64,000 bases of DNA from Parachlorella kessleri (lineage: Eukaryota; Chlorophyta; Trebouxiophyceae; Chlorellales; Chlorellaceae), in assembly GCA_001598975.1 (NCBI GenBank), contig BBXU01001093.1, positions 1 to 64,000 on the forward strand, written 5' to 3'. Under the pieces are notes generated by a model. That model did not search any database, had not been told where the DNA came from, and saw nothing but the letters and a program-made list of their open reading frames with translations. Positions 45,498-57,459 of this stretch are shown here, in pieces. The first letter of the stretch is position 1. Each line of letters opens with the position of its first letter. A program made the position numbers and the translations under genes.

Positions 45498-47864
45498 ATG
45501 GCGAGGCCGTGGGTGTCTATCCGTGCACCTGCCTTGACCCCACGATGCCGGCAGCAAACTAGGCAGGCGGTGGTCTGCAGTGCCAGCGACGACCGGCCTT
45601 CCATGTTCATCTTTGGGCTAGGGTGAGTGCTCACAGCGGACGCCATCCGAGGCTAGTTTACACTTGGTTAGCGACCTTGCTACAGCAGAGTTAGTTTCGA
45701 AACGTTGACCTGTGCACGCAGGTACACAGGCATAGCAGTGGCAAACTACCTCAGACATAGAGGGTGGTAAGTTTGTGCCCTTCAAGAGAAGGATGGCACT
45801 GGGCCCTTGTGCAAATGCCCCCTTTCTGCAGCACACTGTATTCATTTCATCACTTCCCGTGGTGTTGCAGGAATGTAGTCGGCACAGCAAGGAATGAAGA
45901 GAAGCGAGATGCATTACAAGCCAAGGGCTTCCAAGTATTTGACTTTGCCCCTGACGAATATGAGCTGCTGGGGTGAGCGCACAGGGCCTTGCACCACATG
46001 CAGGCAGCTCTGGCTAGCCCCACCTTGGCCTCACTCCAAGTGACTTTTTGTAGCCTTCTACAACACAATCACTGGGTTCTGTTGTGGCAGGGGGAAGGCG
46101 CTGGAATGCCTTGAAGCTGCAACTCATGTACTCAGCACAGTGCCTCCCAACGAGGAGGAAGCCATCGAGGACCCGGTACGCAGGCCTGGTGGATATTGCT
46201 CTGCGGTGATGCCATAGCATCCCACATTGAATGCAGACCCGACTCTCCGCATGCTGGTTTTAAGGGCGTCCTGCGACGGCTGCTGAGCGCCATGTGTGCC
46301 TTCAAGAGGTGTTTATGCAGTGCAGGTGCTCATGGCCCACATGCGCAACTTGGGCGACAAGGCGTCACGGTTCAAATGGATAGGCTACATCAGCAGCACT
46401 AGTGTGTACGGCAACCATGACGGCGACTGGGTTAATGAGCAGTGAGTAGAGGCGGAAAGTGTGACAGAAGAATGTCCTGGTCCTCTATGAGTGCAGTGTG
46501 TCGGCACTGCTTCTGGTTGGTGTGCATGCTGTGAGGCTCAGCTGCTCAGCTTTCTCAAACAGTGTCTGATTGCGACAACCACCAGCCATGCCACGCTGTC
46601 GATATGCCTCAAGGTACATAGACCTCCTCTGGGGTGCATACGGTAGAGCTGGGTTAATAAATGCGGTGTGAAACTCCTGCCCAGGACGAGTGTCTGCAGG
46701 TCGGAGGTGCGTGCCACCTCAGGCAAGGGCTTCATCAGGCTCATGGCGGAGCACGAGTGGCTCCACTTGTACTACAACTACCATGCGCCAGTGCACATCT
46801 TCCGCTGCGGTGGCATCTACGGGCCGCGGCGAAGCGCTATAGAGGCGGTGCGGCAGGCAGGGCTTCCATCGCCCAGCCAGCGGCGGCGAGCGCAGCAGCA
46901 GTACACCTTTCGGGTCCATGTGTATGACATCTGCCAAACCATTGAGGCTTCCACACGCCACCCCAACCCAGGTGCGCTTCTTGCGCTTCTGGCAGGGAGT
47001 GCCAGCGTCACGCGAGCGCTGGGGGATGTAAGGGCGGGGTGCGGTCCCTGTCACGTTAGCCTGGGCAGGGTATTAGCATGGGTGGCAGATAGTGCGAACA
47101 GGGAGTGAGAGCTGGGCTGGTCTGGACTGACAGTGCTGGATGCAGAATGAGCCTGAGGCTTGCCTGAGTGCTGAGCCAGTAGGTCTGCATGGAGTGTGGT
47201 GCCCGTGTGCAGCTGCCCAAGCCCGTGTGACGACCGGGCGTTGAAAAGCTGTTGCTGCCTCTCCACAGGCGTGCTTGATGTGTCCAGCGTACCCTGGGAG
47301 TGACAACTGCTCTCGGGTGTGATGGTTTGAGGACAGGTTAAGCTTAAAGGTGCCAAGCGCATTGTCTGTTGTCGATGGTTGTGTAGCATCTGGTCCCACG
47401 ATGTGCTTGAAGGCCAGGTGAACTTGGCAGGAGTGCACAGTGGCACGGTGCCTTTGCTGCTGGCAGGCTCGGTCTACAACATTGCAGACGACGACCCTGC
47501 TGGCCGCCTGGAGGTGATGCAGTACGCAGCGCAGCTACTAGAGCAGGCGCACGAGCCCATCGCAGGCCTGGCAGAAGACAGCCTTGGCAGCAGCTCGTCA
47601 GACGAGCAGCCACCAGAGGTGACCAGCAGCCGGGGCGCTGGCAATGGCGGGGCTGCTCCTGGCAGCAGTGATGTCATAGAGGTGCTGCGCGGCAGTGAGG
47701 GTGGGGCCCTGGCCCTGACAAGAGTTGCAGCACCGGCGCGGGCAGGAGAGAAGCGGGTGAGCAACCAGAGAATAAAGAGGGAGCTGGGTGTGCGGCTGGC
47801 ATTCCCCACCTACCGAGAAGGGCTAGCCGCCATCCTGCGCAATGACATGAGGCCCTTTGACTAA
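45498..47864 (+). CDS. NAD-dependent epimerase/atypical SDR family protein, probably plastid
   Basis: Seven exons (45498-45622, 45722-45766, 45871-45972, 46091-46175, 46326-46441, 46685-46971, 47467-47864) total 1158 nt, 385 residues. Residues 1-35 resemble a chloroplast transit peptide (MARPWVSIRAPALTPRCR). A Rossmann dinucleotide-binding start follows, FIFGLGYTGIAVANYLRH, with GLGYTG in the position of the glycine motif. VVGTARNEEKRDAL is the next strand and helix. ISSTSVYGNHDG carries the STSVYG strand typical of epimerases and FRCGGIYGPRRSAIE the substrate-side motif. A C-terminal YNIADDDPAG and LGVRLAFPTYREGL complete the fold. This resembles the YeeZ-like atypical SDR group, whose substrates are poorly known. 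A 100-residue low-complexity insert is in the last exon. The large last intron carries a dispersed repeat at 47081-47101. Confidence 0.85.
47081..47101 (-). repeat. Dispersed CTGTTCGCA-type repeat, copy d
   Basis: Inside the last intron of the SDR gene, reverse orientation. Similarity to copy b continues for about 30 bp beyond the core. Confidence 0.5.
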
Positions 47865-48222
47865 CCTTGGGAGGACCTGAACTCTTGCTCTCACATTACA
47901 GCCCGTTTCGGCTATAGAACTGAACTGCAATTTTGTGTTTCTGGTAGGTTCAGGGGGCCATTATCGTGTTGCGTTTGTATCTCTAGCTTTGTGTAGCATC
48001 CCAACTGAATTACGCTGCTTAGTCACACCTCTCGGTACCTCCTTCGTAAGGGTTGGCCTTCCCTACCGTCCTAGTGTCCCTCCCTAAACATATGACCATA
48101 TATGAACAAACTCCACTCCAGCCAGTAATGGCAGGACCCTTCGACAGTCCAGCTAAGCAGCTGCCCCGGTCAGTAGGCCTCCTCTTTTCTCGCCATTGGT
48201 AAAACATTTCCTATCCAAGCCC
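47865..48222. other. Convergent intergenic region, SDR and AP-2 sigma 3' ends
   Basis: 358 bp between two stop codons, presumed to be overlapping 3' UTR sequence. No other feature is seen. Confidence 0.5.
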
Positions 48223-49521
48223 CTATGTCTCCAGCGTGTCCAGCTCTTTGATGCGCCCCAAAATGACCTGCACGGTGGCATATGGCTCAGTCAGATGACT
48301 GGGAAGAGGACTGCCCATCCTAGCTTCATGCCTATACCTTACCCTTGGTGTAAGCATTACCCACGGTGGCCTAGCAAGTACTCCAGAGGGGAGAGCCTTA
48401 GGCTGAACTGGGTCTCACACCGCACCGTGGTATCCTTGGGACAACAACTCCTCGAAATCACACTTTCTATCACCCTGACCAACTGACTTACCTTTTTGCT
48501 GGTTTCCTGTATCTCGCCGCCAATGATGAACTCGTCTAGTATGCAATACACCTGCGTCAGGGCTACTTCACAAACTCTGCTTTCCGCAGTGGAGGGCATA
48601 TTAAGGACTCCTCCTGCTCTGTGACTGCGTCAGGATTCGCGCACTCTGCAACCCACTCTGTGGTAAAGCTTCCCCCGCACTGCTCTGTTCAATTTGGTGT
48701 GCGGACAATGGCAGGCCCCAATCATTAAAGTAGGTAGGCTCACAGGTCAAAACAACCGCCTCAGTACAGTACCTTTCAATACAGTTCACCTCCCTGTTCG
48801 CACTACCTGCCACCATACTAAGTAACAATCTCTCAGGCCTCGGTTCCCACCTTGTGAAAGCCAAACACCAAGTCCAGCTCGCACACGTTCCCGAAGTACT
48901 CATCCAGAATCTGCGCATCGTAAACCAACTATTCTGGGCAACAGCATCATCTGGACTACCACCTGGCAGTCATGGCCGCAAGCACTAAGAACTGTCCAAA
49001 CTTTGGCCAGCCTTCTTTCTGCGCATCCACGACTATAAAAAACCCACAGGCGGATGGTGCCCACTTTTAGACACGCACTGCTGCCATGTTATCCAGAACC
49101 TGGTGGGGAACCTGCTGGCCTGTGTGTTGGCGCACCTCCACAAACAAGTGGATGCTCTCCAGGTACAGGAGCTCGTTGTCTGTAACGTCTATACAGAAGA
49201 TAAAGTACAGCCCCGCATAGCGCCGGTAGACTATCTTGTAGGCCTTGTACTGCGGAAAGCAAGGGAGTCAGGGCGCAGCGCGTGGTGGTCTTTCCAAGTG
49301 CCAGCAGTCCACCGTGTTGGCTGGGCAGGCAGCTGGTGACGAGCAGCAAGGGCAGCAGCGGGCCCCACCTCCAGGAAGTTTGTGAACTTGGAGTCCCTGT
49401 TCGCAATGTGCCGGTAAACCTCGTCCTGCGTCTTGGTTTTCTCGTCATCGGACAGCGGCACGTAATACTTTGCCAGCCGCGTCTTCCCTGCCCTGTTTTG
49501 TAATAAGAAGAACCTGATCAT
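48223..49521 (-). CDS. AP2S1: AP-2 clathrin adaptor complex, sigma (small) subunit
   Basis: Five exons (49369-49521, 49136-49249, 48851-48910, 48492-48551, 48223-48267) total 432 nt, 143 residues, one longer than the animal AP-2 sigma. [71 protein letters not shown] and [17 protein letters not shown] are the longin-fold landmarks of the family. Sigma2 pairs with alpha adaptin and binds dileucine cargo signals at the plasma membrane during clathrin endocytosis. AP-1 sigma is the closest alternative, but the [20 protein letters not shown] start is AP-2 type. All exons after the first are short and in phase 0. The ATG lies directly after a GCAG sequence, so a 5' UTR intron is possible. The intron between 48552 and 48850 carries a dispersed repeat. 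Confidence 0.95.
48794..48814 (+). repeat. Dispersed CTGTTCGCA-type repeat, copy e
   Basis: Inside an intron of the AP-2 sigma gene. The core matches copies c and d closely. Confidence 0.5.
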
Positions 49522-50125
49522 CTGCTGCCCTCGCTGTGCTGCCAACCGCTGCTCTGCCAAACTTGCAAGGATGTTTTGCAACGATCGGGGGTGCGCGTAG
49601 TAGGTACGATACCTTGATACAGGCAAGCTTAAAGACCACGAACAAACAATACGGGAGGAGGGAAAATGTGCCAACTCGAAAGCCAGGGCGCAAATTGTAC
49701 CTCATGTACCTCGATTCATCAGGGAGGGTGTCCCGCATGCTCGCTGGTTGGCGATGTGGGCTAAAGTGGGAGCTGCCATGGCTACATGCTCTTGAGTGCA
49801 TTCCTTGGCGCTACCTAGGGCTCACCCAAGGTTAGCTTAAGGCTTGAGTTATGGTGTGCACGGGCTACACGGCTAGAGATGGCGTACAACGCTGGGGCAT
49901 CAAGAACGGTAAGCCACACCGCACTTCCCACTTGCTCATCTGTTTGGGCAGCGGTTGGAGACATTACTGGCTACAGACGGGGTCATTGCATACCTATATT
50001 TAAGTTGGAGAAATATGACAGGAAGGGGTCAGACAGCAGTGTGGCGGCATACCTATATTTGTAAGCCAGTATGCTGCCAACTATCGCAATGCTGGCGTTC
50101 ACGGCGCTTGACAAAGCCAACCTAG
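49522..50125. other. Region upstream of AP-2 sigma and downstream of TSR3
   Basis: 604 bp with the AP-2 sigma promoter and TSR3 3' UTR. It contains one copy of the AAGGGGTCAGACAG repeat (50023-50036), framed by two direct copies of GCATACCTATATTT at 49988-50001 and 50047-50060. Confidence 0.55.
49988..50060 (+). repeat. Short interspersed repeat, AAGGGGTCAGACAG family, copy 2
   Basis: The core at 50023-50036 is preceded by TTTAAG and ATATGACAGG. The 73-bp unit starts and ends with identical 14-bp direct repeats, GCATACCTATATTT, which look like target duplications or a local tandem duplication. Related copies are near 11934 and 59660. Confidence 0.55.
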
Positions 50126-52134
50126 CTAGCTGATGCCAAGGCCACCCAAAACCTGAGCTGCTGCTTCAGTTTCTGCTGCTTGACTACTTGGTGTGTTGCC
50201 GTTTTCAGCACATTCAGCCTTCTCGTGCTCCTCCTCCTCGTCCTCCTCCGAGTCCGACGGTGGCAGGAAGCCTCTGTCAAGATACCGCCCTTCCGCTGGC
50301 TCCTCATCTGCTTCAGACTCTGATTCGGAAGGCGGCAGGTTACCAGCGCCGATATAGTCATCCTTGCCATCTTCTGCGCCGCTGTCGCCCTCCGCATCGC
50401 TGCCGCCACCGCTGTCCGTGCCTGGATGCATGCGCGGGGGGTAAGGAATACACCAGGGTGGCCTCATTCACACTGGCCTCCAAAGAGGTACGGGCTGCCA
50501 GGACCAACACCACGGTGACACACAACCAACTTGCCCAGTCAGTCACTGGCACTGCATTCGCCGAAGCGCCGGTTAAAGCCTGGGAACATGCCCAAGGTCC
50601 CTACCTAGTTCTCCACCCCGCTCCAAGAACCTGTTCTGCGCGCTGATCACATCAGCAGCCGTCTCGCAAGCTGCATAGCAGTCCAGGAGCTCCCTGTTCA
50701 GCGACATGAAGCTGTGGCCCCTGCATATGGCATGGAGGTGCCCAAGTGATGGAAGCCCACAGTGGTATCCGCACCCTTTGTCACGTCCTTACCTAAGGCA
50801 TACGGTCAAGCTGTTTGTTCTAGGCACAGAACAGTCAAGGAACCTGTGTAGCGCTTGCCGGTATGATGGGTTTAGAACTGAAGAAGCTTGTGAGTACCCC
50901 AGTAGGCAAGATGGACCTCTAGGGAGACACCCTGTTCTTCTCACATACCACTTGAAGCGTGACATAAGCTGCTCTGCCTCCGCCTGCCACCCACAGATAT
51001 ACAGGGCTGCTGCGAGGGCCTCCGCACAGGAAAGCTTGCAGGCCCTGCCTGCAAGCACAAAGGGCCAAGCCGGCAGCCCTTATAGCAATACCAATATTCT
51101 ACAGCTGCCATTTAAGCCTGACCTCCGCACATGTGATATCCACACGTCCACAGGGTCACAAACACCGGGTCATGGGGACACAACTGGACCTGGGAGTAGA
51201 CTGCTTTCCTGACATTCCATGACGTTGGGTTGAGCTTCGGGCGCGTCAGGTGACGCTTTGAAGGGTCTCCCCCAGCAGCTGACCGAACAACATCACGCCC
51301 GCAAACAAGCGCCCACCCACCGTAGTTCACGGGGTTGGCCGCCAGGAGCCACGGCAGCAGGCGCGGCGCGTGGCCCTTGATGCGCCCGAAGGGCACATCA
51401 TCCAGCCGATTCCAGCTGCAGTCCACCACCGCCAGGCCCTTGCCCCCTATCAGCTCCTTGTCCTGCCGAGACACGCAGCTGCGGCCCACCGGGCTGAGGA
51501 TCACCCCCTGGAAAGCCTGCCCCAGGCGCAGCTCTTGCACCACGCCCTGCCGCGACAGGCGGGTGCCGGTGCAGCGCTTGCGGTCGCACTGGCCCAGGTC
51601 CCACATGGCCAGCCTGCGGGGGAGCGACAGAGATGTTTTGTAGGAGGGGTGCAGCACAGCGAGGGTGCCAGCCTAAGGTGCTGTCCCGAAGCCAGGCTGA
51701 GAGCAACTGAAAATGGTGCTGAGTGCCAAGTCATACAGAGACTGTATCCTGGTGTCAGCAGCTGTCTGACTGCGTGCAAGGTCCTCTTCCCTACCAGCAG
51801 CAGGCTACTCAGGGAAGAAGCAAAACGCTGAGCGCCCCACCTGATGGGGAAGGGGCGCTGGGAGGGACTTGCTTCGTCCCCATCACCGACACTGCATCAC
51901 GAACCCAATACCATCAGCCACTGCCGTGCTGGTGCTGTCACTTTCGCAGTTGACAGTCAGCCCCTGGTGATGCAGCTTGGCAGTCACGCACCTGTCATGG
52001 GCGTCTAGTGGCTGAACCTCGCCTGGGTGTGTGAAGTGGTCGTTTTCAGCAGCATCGTCCCATGCACCTCTCCCATACCGGCTTTCTCTGTGGCCACGGC
52101 TGCTGCCATAGCGTCCTTGCCGGGGCTTTGGCAT
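50126..52134 (-). CDS. TSR3: 18S rRNA aminocarboxypropyltransferase TSR3
   Basis: Five exons (51992-52134, 51321-51613, 50949-51048, 50605-50720, 50126-50421) total 948 nt, 315 residues, phases closed. TSR3 moves the 3-amino-3-carboxypropyl group of S-adenosylmethionine onto a hypermodified pseudouridine of 18S rRNA late in 40S maturation (family knowledge). The core is intact: LAMWDLGQCDRKRCTGTRL, LGQAFQGVILSPVGRSCVS, GLAVVDCSWNRLDDVPF, LLPWLLAANPVNYG, ACKLSCAEALAAALYICGW, RFKWGHSFMSLNRELLDCYA. The N-terminus is Arg/Gly-rich (MPKPRQGRYGSSRGHRESR). The C-terminus is a long acidic Ser/Glu/Asp tail with two PPSESE/PPSDSEED-like blocks, which look like casein kinase 2 sites. It shares a 194-bp divergent spacer with permease 1. 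A broken second copy lies at about 57460-58805. Confidence 0.95.
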
Positions 52135-52328
52135 GTCACCTTGCGTCTGAAATATCTGTAAGGAGGTAAGCTGATTACCTTCCCCATTTGGACTGGAAGG
52201 GCTACCTACTAAAGGTGACCAGCATTTTACTCATAGGCGCGCCGGAAGGTGACCGCCGCGGCCGTAATTTCACTAAGACTGTCGCTTACGTTCGTACTGT
52301 GCGCCTTTCAACCTCTTAGCTTGGCAAT
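52135..52328. promoter_or_regulatory. Divergent promoter between TSR3 and permease 1
   Basis: 194 bp separate the start codons. The corresponding spacer next to permease 2 (about 58806-58974) has similar length but is diverged. A shared bidirectional promoter is inferred. Confidence 0.45.
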
Positions 52329-55300
52329 ATGGGTCTATCGAAATTGACAGGTGACCATGGGGACCCAGAAGGGCGGACGGGGCTTAAGGAGCTTTCTGTA
52401 GAGGTGGAACATGTGCCGAAAAGCGCGCTGGACCAGCGAATATCTATTGCCGACTTTCAAGAAGACCCAGATAGCCACCGACATGGTAAGTTTGGGCTGC
52501 GGCGGTAGGGCAGAAAGTGATGTCGAGGGCGCCTCGCAAGCACCGCGATTTTACTGCTGCACACGATGGGTGTAGGCTGTATCGTGTGAACCCAGCCCGA
52601 CACATTTGAATGGTCCGGAGCCCCTGCCTGGGCCGGCCCGTACAGTTCTACCAAGTCATGATGTGCTCTACTCTGCACTCTGCAAAGCTGCAAGGGCGTT
52701 AGTTGATATTGGAGACTCAATTGCTATGTGCAGGGAATTTGACCACCGCCAGCTCCCACATCATCACAGGTGGGTGCAAAGCTGGGTGATGACAGGGCCA
52801 AGCTTACCTGCAGCTTGCTCGTCGAGCATGTCGCCACGAGACAGGGGAGAGTGATATTGGTTTAGAAACCCCATGCTCACTTTGTCCACTCGCTGATTGC
52901 AGCCATCATTGGCGCTGGCGTGTTAGGGCTTCCCCAGGTAGGGGAACTAGTCGGCACTGCCGGGCACATACAATGCATGCAAGGAGGAGTGATACACCGG
53001 CACCCTATAGCATGCGTAGAGTCCAACTACAGGTCCAGATGAGATTAGTGAATGGGTCCAGGCACATGGACATAGGTCCCACCAGACAGGCGTACCCCTT
53101 TTGTCTCACCGGGCCCATGGTCTTCCTAGGAATGACGCATACGCCACCGCCGTGTTTCCTCTACAGACTCTGGCATGGCTTGGTTGGATTGCGGGGCCCA
53201 TCCTGATAACAGCCTTTTACCTGGTGACGCTCCTGACCTCCACGCTGCTGGCAAGTGTCTACGAGGTCAAAGGGGTGCGCCATCGGCGGTACCCGGACGC
53301 TGTGAAGGCAATCCTGGTGGGTGTGGTGACAATGGCAGGGGCCAGCTGTGCACGAGTTGTACTAGCGCTTGTCATATCAGCTCTACCCCAAGGCCTCTCG
53401 GTCTACATGCCTCGCCTAAGCCGTGGACCATGCTAGGCACATCGCCGAACACCGTGATGTGAAATGGGGGATTGACTTCAAGGAGGGGGAACGAGGCCAC
53501 CTCGCGGGGACGTCCGCTGAAGGCTGATTGACTGTGAGGCTTCTTGGGCTCACTAAGGGTGTGTCGTCGCTTCAGCTGCTCTGCAGCCATACAACATGCT
53601 TTGATAAATTGGTTTCTGTCTGCCGCAGGGAAGGAAGGGAGAGATCACGCTTGCAGTCTTTCAGTACCTAAACCTGGTGCTCTCAGGCATTGCTTACACC
53701 ATAGCAGCTGGGGAGTCCGGGCGGTGAGCATTGCCCTTAGCAGAGCACCAATTCTCAGCCCCGCCTGCTTGCTGGAGGATTGCACGGCCTTGTGACAGAG
53801 CCTCCACCCCATGCCACGCTGCTGAGGCACATCCTCGTGTTGCTGAGTAATCACTCTGTGCTCGCATCTCTCACTCTCTGGCGGGATCCATCTCTCTGAC
53901 AGGTGCCTCAGTCTGGCTCGTCTTGTTGCCTTGCAGTGCTATCATGGACCTGTATCGCTGTCATAGTGGCGAGTGCACAAACAAGCTCTGGTGGATGCTC
54001 CTTCCCTTTGGTGTCATTCAGGTGAGTTGGAGAAGCACTTGTACTGCAGCTGGCTTATCCTGTACATGTGTTGTGGTGCAGCCCATAGCAGGGTCATGTT
54101 GGCGCAACACAACTGTGCACTTTTGTGCACAGCATAGTGGAGCACTTTTGGGTGCTGCACAAAGCGAGCCCTCCAAGCCACTGGGCTGGCATGCCTTGGC
54201 AGGACCTGATAAAGCAGCAGTGACGGTGGGCTCCCTGCCCATTCTCAGGACCTGTTTATATTTATATGGCACGAGTCCTTGTTTCTTGCTCACTTGGTCC
54301 TAGCACTGCTGTGGTGCTTGTGGGGTGGACTCCTGGAGTAAAAATGCCCCCTTGGACTGGCCTACTGTTGCAGCTCTTCTTCTCCCAGCTGCCCGACCTG
54401 GACTCGGCTTGGTGGGCCAGTGCCATCGGTGCTGCCATGTCCATTGGCTACAGCGTGCTCGCCTTTGCCATGTGTGCCTCCAAGGGTAAGCCTTCTCTGG
54501 CCACATGCCAGGGTTAACTAGAACGGGTCTGCACCCTGGTATTGCCTGGCATTCACCTGCAGCTCTCTTCTTCATCCACCGGCCCTGCATGAAGTAGTGG
54601 TAGTCTTATGGCAAACTTGCCAGTTACAGGTACAACTTTGTGTGTGGGAGCCATCTGTCTATGTCAGTCACCCTTGAGCCTGCCTGCTGCTTAGTGCTCG
54701 CGAGACCAACCAACTGCTGTACCCCCAGTTATCACCAAGCCTGGGTGGCTAAGCGGACCCCGTCCCTTGTCCCCCATGCAGCCGACCGCCTGCACGGCAC
54801 CATTGGCGGGTTTGCTGGCGAGGACACAGCTGACAAAGTGTTTGGTGTCTTCAATGCGTTGGGCACCGTGGCGTTTGCATACAACTTTGCCACAGTCCTG
54901 CTTGAGATCCAGGTGAGCTGCCAGTGAGTGTGTCCCCAGCAGGACAGGCTTGAAAACAGTCTATCAAGCTCAGTATGAGCTGGGCAGTGTTTGCAAGGCC
55001 ATGCCTGTGGCAATGTCGGCTGGGGTAGGGATCAATTGATTAAGAAACTTGCAGCAAGATTCCTGCACCGCGAGGGGCCCAGGTCGCAATGCCGCCAGCA
55101 ATGTTGATTATGTGGGTATGGACACAAAAGCAGATCATAATGCAACAAAGAACCCCACATTGGAGCGCCTATTCTCCTGCTCTGCTCGGCAGCTCAGCTG
55201 GTGGGTCCCCTTGCACGTGTGCAGGATACGCTGAGGCAGCCACCCAAGGCCAAGAAGACCATGGTGAAAGCCATCAACATCAGTATCAGCACCTCCTTCC

Positions 55301-56626
55301 TCTTCTACATAGGGGTTGCCATCACCGGGTAAGGAAGAGCGAAGGTCGCCCCACCGTGTCGGCCACTGCAGCTGCGGGAAGCCAAGCCAATATCTACTGC
55401 CCCTGACTATCAAGACTGGCCGGCTAGCAGGCCTCAGGTTTCATAACTCTGGACTGCTGCTGCGAACTTGCCCTGCGAGTGGTCTACTGAGGACCTTCAC
55501 GACCCACGTCTGCAGGTACATGGCATATGGAAATGCCGTTCCGGACCAGATCCTCACTGCAAGTGGTCTGGGGCCCAAGTGGACGCTGACGTGGGCCAAT
55601 GTGATGGTGTGTATTACTAACATCAGCTGTACTACGCAACATGGGTTCCGGGAGGTGGACTGCACAGCCCACTAGTGTGTCTCATCATTCTCGACGGTGC
55701 CAAGTGGCATGCGTGCTCCAGACATAGCCCGGGTGCCCACAGAGACAGACAGCTTGCTGAGTCACCCGGAGGCATGCCATGCTGCAGGTTTTCATCCACA
55801 TGATCTCGGCTTACCAGGTGGGGAGGCCGGCAGCGTGCCGCATGTCATGTACGCTTGCTTCTCACTGACTGTCGGTTGACCTCCACCTGTTGCGAGAACC
55901 CACAGTAACATGCCATGGTGACGGTGCATACGCTGGAGGCCTGGGGCAGACAGGCATGGTTGACCCCAACTGCAGTGGGCTTGTGGAGCGCTAGTGCTGG
56001 CCCATGCACTAGTTCAGCTGGTAGGTGTTGGGTTGCTGATTCCGGTGTGTGCAGGTCTACTCCCAGCCAGTGTTTGCCACCTGTGAACCGGCCCTGCGCC
56101 GCGTGTTCCCTAAGAGCATCGGTCGGCTGAAGCCCCGCGTGTTGAGCATAGTCTTCCGCTCACTCTATGTTGCGGGCACGACCTTCATCAGCTGCCTCCT
56201 GTGAGTTACAAGATTTGGGCGTCTGATTTTATCACCATAGGGTGCATCCCACATGGTGTGTGATGCTGCCAAGGCTCGAATGCCCCTTGATACACTGTGC
56301 ACCTGGCGCTGTGGCTACGTACATGCTAAAAGGTTCCCCTCCTTGCAATGCTACTTGCCTGACTTGTACCAATACAGCCTTTCTCATCTGGCTGCAGGCC
56401 CTTCTTCAGTTCGGTCATCGGTCTTGTGGGTGCCCTAGTTTTCTGGCCGGCGGCAGTCTTCTTTCCCATTGCCATGTACACCACAGTTTACCCTAACATA
56501 GCCCGAGGCAAGAAGGCGGCACTCACCACTCTCAATGCGGTCATGCTGGTGGTTGCGGTGGTGGCTGCCGTGGGAGCCATGCGGGATATCGTGAAGAACT
56601 CCAAGCACTACAAAATCTTCAGCTGA
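52329..56626 (+). CDS. Amino acid/auxin permease (AAAP) family transporter, copy 1
   Basis: Thirteen exons (52329-52485, 52734-52769, 52903-52937, 53167-53316, 53629-53723, 53937-54021, 54374-54485, 54782-54912, 55225-55328, 55516-55606, 55788-55817, 56055-56200, 56398-56626) total 1401 nt, 466 residues. It has the plant AAP-like pattern: NLTTASSHIITAIIGAGVLG followed by LPQTLAWLGWIAGP, then VFQYLNLVLSGIAYTIAAG and KLWWMLLPFGVIQ. After these come LPDLDSAWWASAIGAAMS, TVAFAYNFATVLLEIQ, PKAKKTMVKAINISI, YMAYGNAVPDQIL and VYSQPVFATCEPALRR. About ten or eleven membrane segments are expected. The family imports neutral or acidic amino acids with protons; the exact substrate cannot be read from sequence. 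The cytosolic N-terminus is short and acidic (KELSVEVEHVPKSAL). The last exon ends in two hydrophobic spans. It duplicates the gene at 58975-63178. Confidence 0.93.
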
Positions 56627-57459
56627 GTGCAATGGGAGCCTTTTGCTACCCGTGAACGTAGTTGCACGGTTCTGGTGCCAGCTGCGCACCTCTCTGCACT
56701 CTCCCTGTACCCTTCCCACTCGCTTGTCATTTCCTAGTCTTCCTCTAGTTGGCATCAGCAGCTGCAGCACGGTACTGCAGTACAGTAGTGGTCTGCAACA
56801 GTAGGAGACATGCTGCGTGCCTGCCATGTCCCATTGAACAACAGGGGCTTGTACAACACACTGCAGTTTTCCAGGCTGAAGTGAAGGCTCGGCTCCATAT
56901 TATGCCTTCAGTGTTGCTCAGTGTATACAAGTTTTACCCTTGCTTTTCTCCAATAGCTTTCTACTTCAACGGTGATGGCCGCATTCATCCCTTCCCACAA
57001 CCGGACTGATGTGCCAATCAGAATTCTCTTCCATCTGTCCTTGTCACTTCCTGCGCTGAAGTGCCTTGTCATTTCTTTCCCAATTGTGTGAGTTACCCTC
57101 AATGCCCTGCCCTGTCGTGCTGCGTCCCTCCTGCTTTCGATCTGCCCTGTAATGTATAACGGAAGAGTAATGTGTTGCCAAGTATACATCTACAGGCTAG
57201 AGACATCAGTGGCAATTACTCCCACAATACAGAAGAAAGCTGTGCCGCCTAGCAGTTGTCCGAACCTTGAAATCGCTGGGAGGCAATAACAAATGCCAGG
57301 TGCTCCTTACTAACAAATCAACTCAGTGAGGCGCAGGTGAGGGGTAATTCTCATTGCACTAAGCGCTTACCACAATGTAAGGCCCAAGGCCTTCCCTCAA
57401 GAGTCCGCAATAACAGCGGCGCCTTATAGCAGGGATCAAGGATACGCCAGCGCCATTTC
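56627..57459. other. Permease 1 3' flank and spacer between duplicated units
   Basis: The first 480 bp resemble the 3' flank of permease 2, for example CTTGTACAACACACTG near 56850 and 63367, and CAACCGGACTGA near 56999 and 63586. The unit therefore includes the 3' UTR. About 57120-57459 looks like unique spacer. No gene is seen. Confidence 0.55.
57148..57152 (+). terminator. Candidate TGTAA polyadenylation signal of permease 1
   Basis: TGTAA lies 522 nt after the stop codon. Similarity between the two duplicated permease 3' flanks ends shortly before this point. Motif and position only. Confidence 0.3.
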
